This document shows positions 56,640 through 64,000 of a stretch of DNA of 64,000 bases, in pieces. The notes below the pieces were generated by a model that was not told the origin of the DNA, did not search any database, and saw only the letters and a list, made by a program, of their open reading frames with translations. The DNA comes from Protostelium mycophagum (Eukaryota > Evosea > Variosea > Protosteliida > Protosteliaceae). Where the stretch lies: contig MZNV01001241.1 in NCBI GenBank assembly GCA_002081555.1, positions 39,492 to 103,491 on the forward strand, written 5' to 3'. The position numbers were made by a program, and so were the translations under genes. Every line of letters starts with the position of its first letter. The first letter of the stretch is position 1.

Positions 56640-57732
56640 ATGACCGGAGAGCCAGCTAACGATATCCCCATGCAGCCCGTGTACCAACCTGAACAATCCC
56701 CTCCACAGTCACCTCCACAGTCACCTCCACAGTCACCTCCACAGGAATATCAACAGCCACCACAATATCAACAGCCACCACAGGGTTACCAACAGCCACC
56801 ACAAGGCTACCAACAGCCACCGCAAGGGTATCAACAGCCACCACAAGGCTACCAACAGCCACCTCCACAAGGATTCCAACAGCCACCTCAGGGTTATGAC
56901 ACCATGAGAGGTCAGGATCAAGGATATGGACAACCCTCATCCCCCGGTACCATGAGAATGCAAGGTGGACCGATTCACGCGAGCACTATGGGGCAGGCCT
57001 ACGGAGCCGACACCATTCACGGTCCTCATTTGAACACTTCCCAAAGAAGAATGATCAACACGATGGATCCTTACAACATCAGTGAGAGACCCTTTTTTGA
57101 ATTTTTTGCCGACTGATTTCTTGAGACATCGTACATCGCGCCAAAATTTCCAAGAAGTACAAGAACTGGCTTCTCTGCTTGGGTGTCATGATGCCATGGA
57201 CCGGTCTCTGCTGCCTCTATAAAAAAGTTTACGAATCCACATACGTTCAAATCCACGAGAACCGTGTGGAGGTGAGGACTCATCTCCCAAATAATCACTA
57301 AAAATTTATAGACAAACTATCCCGCTAAGAACTGCTGTCTGCCTTTGACTTGCTGCTGTTTCCCAGACAACATCAACGTCTACTACTTCGACAAAGCCAT
57401 GACGGAGAATGTCGTAAAGGCAGACATCTGCTCACCTTGCTGCACTCACTGTAGCTTCGTACGTGCCTCTCATTTCGTCATGTCTTGGCTAATGATCACA
57501 GTGCCCCGACTGCTGCGGATGCTGCGGTGAATCAGTCATCATGTACGGAAACCTCAGGACGACATGCTGCTGCTGGACGTCTATCGACGGTCTCTCCAGC
57601 GCTGAGATTCTCGTCGAAGAGTTTAGAAAGCAAAAGAAGGAGGCCAAGCTCGGTCAGTTTTTAACCCTTCTTTTCTGAATACCTTCTGAATTTTGTACAG
57701 CCCCTCAAGCCATGGTGATGGCGATGGCCTAA
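56640..57732 (+). CDS. Pro/Gln/Tyr-repeat protein with Cys-rich C-terminal domain
   Basis: Four to five exons. The N-terminal 90 residues hold three SPPQ units, then at least six copies of a seven-residue repeat, YQQPPQG, and then GFQQPPQGYDTMRGQDQ. Such PQ-Y-rich arms occur in annexins, scramblases and rhodopsin tails and are often self-associating. The C-terminal half is rich in Cys and hydrophobic: NWLLCLGVMMPWTGLCCLY, NCCLPLTCCCFPDNINVYYF, ICSPCCTHCSFCPDCCGCCG and RTTCCCWTSIDGLSSAEILV. It could be heavily palmitoylated or metal-binding and membrane-associated. It ends APQAMVMAMA with a stop at 57730-57732. An upstream in-frame ATG at 56535 exists, but 56640 begins the characteristic sequence. 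Family not recognised. Confidence 0.65.
56698..56895 (+). repeat. In-frame coding minisatellite (12-bp and 21-bp units)
   Basis: Three exact cctccacagtca units (SPPQ) are followed by about six near-identical 21-bp units (caacagccaccacaaggctac type) encoding YQQPPQG. Silent differences between units show that selection keeps the peptide while DNA slippage or unequal exchange expands the array. Confidence 0.8.
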
Positions 57733-57781
57733 GTATATGTCTAATAAATATTGAATGAGAACGACTGCTTGCATTTTATTT

Positions 57782-60700
57782 TTACAGAAGCATTAAGAGA
57801 GCCACGAGCACAGCGAATCCAACCCGCGCGCGGTTTGTCGATGATGTCGGGACTTCATTGTTGGGTGACGTCCGAGAGTTGGCAGATGTGGGCACGGTAA
57901 CTACCGCAACGGCCCCGTTAACGAACGTTCTGGTCACTGAAGGGACGTAACGTCTGTATGACATGTCAATCTACAACCAGGATTTCACAAAGAGACTCAC
58001 GCAGAGTCGGCACCAGTGTATACTGTGTTTGCGGCAGCGTTGAAGCTGTAATCGTTCAATAGCCCAAAGTTGATGGATCCGAGACCGCTAGCAGGGTCCC
58101 ATCCAGGAGCAGCAGACCTGTCATGGATGTCATCGACTTGTCAAGACTTTTTGCGATGAGATGATCCGACATGAGAAGTGATCACAAAGATGTTACCATC
58201 CGTTTGCACAGCACAAGTCTTGTCCACAGCGGTTGCTGCCCTGGGTTACATCTCTGAAGATGTTTGGGTTGGATGCGTAAGCCTGTCGTCATCAGAAAAT
58301 TCGTGGATTTTTCTGAAATTTCAGCGAGATTTACCTGGTACAGGAGGAAATTGGCGAACCCGATCGGTTGTCTTCCAGCCTTAATTCTGCGATCATTCAT
58401 CAGCGATATCATGGCCGCGAAAGTCGGCGCAGATGCGCTGGTCCCATCGTTGCTCGTGATCCCACTGAAATTTCCGTGAGTTTTCCATACTTTGTGACTT
58501 GAAGACCCACCAGTTTCCCTTGTTACAACTGTCGCCATTGTTGCCGGAGAGGATGCTGTAGGCATGACCACTGAGGGCGATGTCTGGCAGCCCTCGATTG
58601 GAAGTAGAGTAGAGGCCGCTGGGAGGTTTGCTGCCTGATCCAGAAGCCCAAGCGTTCACCGCGCTGGCCTGTTTTTGTCAGTAAAAAAATTGACTCTCTC
58701 ATGTCGAAGAGTGTAAAGAATGTGGATTGCACCTGGTACGAAGGTTGAGAGAACACTGAAGAGAAGCCACCACCAGTAGCTATAGAGGCTCCGTTCTGGA
58801 GCGACGCGACTGTCTCCGTCAGGCTTCCAGAGGACTTTGAGAGGATTGTGGCTCCCACGCTGAGATCGCTCAGAATATACAGAAAACTTTTCGAGGAATT
58901 TTTCACCTCGTTACGGAAGGTGAACTGGCAGGGTAAGCAACCGAGAACTCAGACGAGGCGGTGTAGGGTGCTTGCTGGAAGGTTACCCCCGAGAAGGTTC
59001 CGTAAGTAAGATCGCTGCAACTACAACTGGACGACAAGAAACTCGCATAGCTCATACCCTGTGTTGGTTTGTCCACCGCCAAATTGCACTGGGCGTTTGC
59101 CGCCAGAAATTGTGCGAAGATATTCTGTCACGGTAAGTAAACGCCTTTGTCACGGTACTTACCGGGTCGAGATTGTTAGTTTGGGAGGGATAGAGGAATC
59201 TGTAGTTGATAGAGTTGAGGCCTTGTTTAACAGTGTAAGATATTTGCACTTGTTGACATTGTGAGCTGCTGTACTGGCATCCTCCGATGGGACAATACTG
59301 TTTTTCGTTATTTTCTGCGTTGTAAAATGGACATGCTTACGTATGAATAGTCTGGAGTGCAAGTCAAAGTGTTGATTATGGGTCCGGAATCTGGAAGAAT
59401 TAGTCAATGTCGTGTTGTAGATGGGCGATGGTTCGCTGTAGAACGGATCATTTTGATGTGATGACAATCACCTCCTGAAGCGACGACCACACTCGTTCCT
59501 TGCATTCTGTAATCATGTCAAAAATCTCCCATCTCATCTACAACTGTGTAGATGCATACCCCAACTTCTGAAGTTCGGTCTCCACTCTGTCGCGGTAAGA
59601 TGCGGATGTTTGCCCCTATCTCACAGTCAAAATCCACCATCTTTGCTTCAAATGCCGGAACAATACTTACATTGCACAACAAGTAATTATTACCACACAT
59701 GTTTTCGCTGCCTCCATAACTTATAGACAAAACCAGAGGTGTTGCGGGTGCCTCCGGGAGTGTGATCTCTAATGTCTCTAAGAGTCCGTAGGTGTCGATG
59801 GGGTTATTCAAAAAGTAGGTGGTTCCGTTGGCGGCCAAATTCATTATGATCTGCATGTCCAAGTTGCTCTCGCCAGATGTCTGTTGTATTTCAGGATTTG
59901 GGTGTGTTGTAGAATTGCTGCACTTACACAGCCTGAGTTGGAGTTACACTGCGCTCCCACGTTAATGATCGGTTGAGATATCGACCCTTCTTGAAATAAA
60001 GATACCTATACAACGTCAATCTACAATCACAACTACAACGATGTAGATAGCGAACGTACCGCGAGAGGGTCCAATTGGTAATAATTATTGTAGGAAATAA
60101 TGGCTTGGCTTACAGCTACCGTCTGCTGTATTCAGTCTCGTTGTAGATGTGTTTGTAGATTCGCGATCACCTGCTTGGGGATATTATATACACTTCTCAG
60201 ATTGGACCAAGTAGAGGTGTAGCTGTAGTCATAAGAGGATAAACGCTGGGAGTTGTCGAGAGGTGCGAGACCCTGTGGGAATGACAAGCCAATCTACAAA
60301 AGTCAACGAGGTCCTCAGTCTCTGATGGGATGACGTCACCTTGTGATCCTCAAAGGCATCATGAAGGCCCAAGATCATATCGATGTGAGGGAGTATATGA
60401 GCAGGTATGAAAGACTGTTCGGTCGCCCTTCGGGCTGATATCAGCCTCGATTCCAGAGAATGGAAAATGGTAACCTCACCTGTGCAGGATCTTGCCAGTG
60501 ATTTTGTGCACCCAAGCAGCAATAGGTGTCTTGAACAATTTCGTGGCCTCGCCAATGTCAGTCTGCACCATGATTACGGCATTTTTCATCGTAATCTAGA
60601 GAAGTCAGGGCTGATCGATCAGAATGAAAAGACCTTCGTGTGAGATGGCAAGGTCTTACGCAGCCATGTTTGAACTCTATTTATGGTATGCTGCTTCGGT

Positions 60701-60995
60701 CTCGTGAGGAGATTGAGTTCTTCTCTTGTCCAAAATTTGCCGTAGTCTGGATGCTGAGGATTAGATACATTCCAAAAGGCAGATTGTAAGATGTCTAAAT
60801 TGGTCTGTCTGAAAAGTTCTTCAGACCATGCACAGGTTGTCATCTCTCGAGACTCACTTCAGCATGACCTTGAAGTGAAATGTGGTAGAGTCCTCAGGAA
60901 AATGTGATAGACTCCATGTTGTGCTGCCAGTGTTGACCTCTTGGGCAACAATGACCATAAAGAGGAGAGAGAAAGTCGCCAGCACTATCTTCATC
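57782..60995 (-). CDS. Sedolisin / tripeptidyl-peptidase (S53), GPI-type C terminus
   Basis: About fifteen exons. A signal peptide (MKIVLATFSLLFMVIVAQ; start complement at 60993-60995) and a prodomain (LQSAFWNVSNPQHPDYGKFW, TREELNLLTRPK) are typical of S53 peptidases. In the mature part the Glu and Asp of the catalytic triad fit ESNLDMQIIMNLA. A Cys-bearing region follows (LVLSISYGGSENMC). The Ser motif reads GISSNDGTSASAPTFAAM or a spliced equivalent, GTSASAPTFAAMISLMNDRR, with the nucleophile in GTSAS. GYDPASG-like and GLPDIALSG segments flank it. The C terminus (NNEVPTSSTNRARVGFAVLV then ALLMLL) fits GPI attachment, unusual for soluble lysosomal TPP1. Acidic-pH extracellular or phagosomal protein digestion is the likely role. 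Confidence 0.85.
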
Positions 60996-61672
60996 GCAGC
61001 GCCGTGTGTCGTCCTCTGGAAGTTGGTTTTGTGTGACGTTGTTGGTATGCCGAAAAATCACGTGACTCCGATATCTGTCTCAAACTGCCTTCCCTGAAAA
61101 CCTGCGGACCGTTTTGCGCTTCATCACCAGCTTCAGAGAAGACCATCATCTGTCTCGCACTCTCTGAAACCCCAAGCCGCTGTGGTGAGTGGAAAATCCT
61201 TCTCGTTACAGCGGTATTGGGATTTTCTCAAAACGAAAACTCTGAAATGTTCTGATTTTGTCGGTCGATGGTGGTTGTTCCAACAAAACATTGACACATT
61301 CTTATCTTCTGCTGTTGCACATTATTGGCGTGAAAATGGTCCTCGATGAACGCCCAGCGAGTAATGTTAAGAACACAATGGGTATCCTCCTGACAAGAAG
61401 TGGGTGCCTGTAGTGACAGCACATTAAAAGAACTGCCTGCGCTGAATGCAAGACAAAGGTATAATATGAAGCATACAAAGATAAATTGAGTACAAGTGGA
61501 ATTATACATTCTTTAAAATGTTTAGATCTCCCCATCCTTTTAATAGTTGATGCAATGCAGCCACATTAAGTATTGTATTGTGATTGACATGGTTTTTATT
61601 CATGAAGAACAGAACATTTGAAAAAATGTTAGTTCTGGAATACATTGTGAAAACTTGGTTTGTTTTTATTGT
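60996..61672. other. Intergenic region with one possible small secreted ORF
   Basis: A minus-strand frame at 61228-61509 (MYNSTCTQFIFVCFILYLCL then AFSAGSSFNVLSLQ...) looks like a signal peptide plus a short Cys-containing mature part with N-glycosylation sites. It has no homology I can see and no splice support, so it is only a candidate. Confidence 0.3.
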
Positions 61673-62446
61673 TTAGAAGAGTGCCACGAGCAGTGTTGCA
61701 AAAAGGGCTACAAAAACAGCAGGGAAGATCTTCTCTGCAGAGTTGAAGTCCCCCGCTGTGAATGTCTGATCACTTCCAGAGAAGGAGGAGAAGGCGGCAG
61801 CGTTGTAGTCCAAGCTGTTGATGAACCGGCGGCTGGTTGTGGCGCAGGTGCTGGCACTTGGGTTCAGATCGCGGAGTGCGGTGCTGTTGCTGTTCTGGGG
61901 GAAAACGAAACCTGAGATGGCGGGAAAAGTACAGCTGTTGTTAGGGAAGAAGGCGAGGACTTGGTCGGTTGGTTGGGGTTGTACGAAGTCGTGGCAACTC
62001 AGAGCGACAGAGTCACCTTGATTCTTTGTCTGATGAAGATCAGATATTGATTACGGGAATGGCATCAAGAATGAGGAATAGGTTTTCAATTCGAGATGTT
62101 TCACATCGATGTAAAATGGGAGTTACTCACGTAACGGTAGCAACTTCCAGAGCGGAGAGACTGCACGTAGTGAACACCACCTGTGAAGAATTGGCATTTT
62201 TCATATTAAACGATAGTGACACTCACTGCATGCTGGATCGTCCCATATGTAAATGTAGACGTAATCACGATCTGGGTAGCAGAAGGCCTGGAAATTAGCT
62301 GTATATCCGCTGTAGCATGAAGCACCAGTCATGTAAAAAGTGTAGTCGGGCTCGCCATCGCATGTGGGGCTGCTATAATATCTTCCTGTGACGAGAGCAG
62401 CAGACGCCGAGGCAAAAATGCAGGCCAGTAATAAGATTGCCTTCAT
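61673..62446 (-). CDS. Secreted Cys-rich protein with GPI-type tail
   Basis: Three exons. A signal peptide (MKAILLLACIFASASA) precedes a Cys/Tyr-rich domain: LVTGRYYSSPTCDGEPDYTF, GASCYSGYTANFQAFCYPDR and YIYIWDDPAC. After a 46-nt intron comes SGVHYVQSLRSGSCYRY. A last exon (from about 62018) reads DSVALSCHDFVQPQPTDQVL, FFPNNSCTFPAISGFVFPQN and TCATTSRRFINSLDYNAAAF. It ends AEKIFPAVFVALFATLLVAL F and a stop (61673-61675), a GPI-type hydrophobic tail. About ten cysteines suggest a disulphide-stapled surface protein of about 190 residues. Not recognised; possibly an adhesion or defence surface protein. Confidence 0.6.
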
Positions 62447-62743
62447 GATTTTAAGTAGTTTTTCGTTCTGTTGGTAAGATTAGACGTGTGTGGTGAGATG
62501 TTCTCGTGTTGCTTGAAACGCCCGGTTGTGGGTTGGTTTTGGAGATTACAGCGGAAATTCGCAAACAACGGGCTCTGTTCTCACTCGGATGAGAACTCTT
62601 CGGGCTTCCGGCACCACCAGCACAACGGTTGGTGCTGTTGTTCGGGTGCTGCAATTAGAATGGTCACGTTCAACGGCATAACGAAAAGAGATGAGAGATC
62701 AAGTGCATTCTTTATGCTATTCTACATCTTCGGAGCTGGTTGC

Positions 62744-62911
62744 TCACTTCTTGCTGGTACCTCCACACTTGGAGCACAGCTCAATGTTGCATTGGACACA
62801 CTTGGTGAAGTACTGAGTGGGGCTGCACTTGGCGCAGGTTCCGTGAGAAGCAGTGAAGCCGGGGTTGACCCACGTGTCCTTCTTGCATTTAGGGCAGTTT
62901 GGTTTTCCCAT
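62744..62911 (-). CDS. 55-aa zinc-ribbon-like microprotein
   Basis: Intronless. MGKPNCPKCKKDTWVNPGFT continues ASHGTCAKCSPTQYFTKCVQ and CNIELCSKCGGTSKK, stop. Four C-x2-C pairs (C6/C9, C26/C29, C38/C41, C46/C49) alternate along the chain, enough to bind two zinc ions as a double zinc ribbon or treble clef. Start complement at 62909-62911, stop complement at 62744-62746. No other domain. Such small ribbons act as ribosomal, RNA- or protein-binding factors, but the family is not identified. Confidence 0.65.
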   Translation of the reverse strand: MGKPNCPKCKKDTWVNPGFTASHGTCAKCSPTQYFTKCVQCNIELCSKCGGTSKK

Positions 62912-63457
62912 TGTTGTTGTGGCTTGTTGTCTTTGGTGTGTCTGAGATTATGTCTTGTGCCTGTAAATCATGACCCGTACCAGTACCGGAGACTTTTTAC
63001 CGTTCGCGTCTGGATCTTTAGCGTGTTGCACATCTCAAAAAAACACATTCATTAGATATTCCGCGGGATGAGTATACGTCAGGGTCTGTGTAACCATATT
63101 TCCACCGGTTGTTACGAAGTTTGTAACGTCGACAACAAACAACGCGCCAAAATACAAACACAAACAAATAAATAAATTTGTGATTTTCGCGAAGCGATAT
63201 CTTGAAGTTAAACGGGATGTTAGTGACGAAGACGTGCTGCTCACCTCAGGCTGTGCACAAGTGTGTTAATGGAGTGGACTACAACCAAGGCATCATTCTA
63301 TTATATACAATATGTACACAACCACGATCCATGAAGACTGGCGCATTAAATATTAACATTGTGGATATGCTTGCACTGTACATGACAATTATTTGAGTTG
63401 ATATAAACCAGCATAGTGAAGTCGTTACTTTTACATTCGAACTGTTTATGTAATGAT
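62912..63457. other. Intergenic region, no gene seen
   Basis: Between the zinc-ribbon start and the 3' end of actin. A+T-rich, with tcttttacat-type runs near the actin stop; no ORF with support. Confidence 0.3.

Positions 63458-64000
<543 letters not shown>

Overview
The window is nuclear DNA from a compact eukaryotic genome. Nearly every gene is broken by short GT-AG introns (mostly about 40-70 nt, a few of 170-410 nt). I joined exons by eye using frame, splice sites and protein family, so gene ends are better supported than exact exon borders. The gene set (a receptor-type kinase with HRDLAARN, a CRT-like transporter, a fused GARS-AIRS enzyme, a Polycomb RING1-like protein, RasGEF, MND1, a His-first LPMO-like protein) points to a free-living amoeboid protist. 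A fungus-eating, protosteloid-type amoebozoan is my inference, not something the sequence proves.

Layout. 0.3-11 kb: an unknown gene (-), an MFS transporter, a 45-aa membrane microprotein, an F-box/ankyrin-like protein, a zinc-finger/RING E3 ligase and a GPI-anchored LPMO-like/B-lectin protein (all +). 11-25 kb: a TPR protein with a methyltransferase-like tail, an F-box protein, two membrane proteins, a CRT-like transporter and purine-pathway GARS-AIRS (mostly -). 25-38 kb: RING1-like, two genes for a kinase and a coiled-coil membrane protein (-), a stand-alone LisH/CTLH protein, MND1 (-), an acidic protein and a disordered Ser/Pro/Lys-rich protein whose first long intron holds a complete 5S rRNA gene. 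38-46 kb: a GH18 chitinase-like receptor kinase, a START protein and MRM1-like rRNA methyltransferase. 46-56 kb: RasGEF (-) and MSH6 (+). 56-64 kb: a PQQ/Y-repeat Cys-rich protein, a GPI-type sedolisin, a secreted Cys-rich GPI-type protein, a Cys4-pair microprotein and the 3' part of actin (-).

The main discovery candidate is the gene at 38618-42004. It has a signal peptide, a GH18 (chitinase) barrel in which all acidic residues of the DxxDxDxE motif are replaced, one transmembrane helix and a tyrosine-kinase-like kinase domain. This looks like a catalytically dead chitinase turned into a glycan sensor. Together with the His-first LPMO-like protein carrying a mannose-type lectin domain and the surface peptidase, it suggests a cell-surface toolkit for sensing and digesting polysaccharide walls.

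Other observations are a TPR-methyltransferase fusion, short palindromes sharing CGGT...ACCG arms, further hairpin families concentrated in unusually long introns and 3' flanks, a recurrent intronic CGTTGTAGA motif, and a tRNA-like (SINE-like) element near 4.6-4.8 kb.
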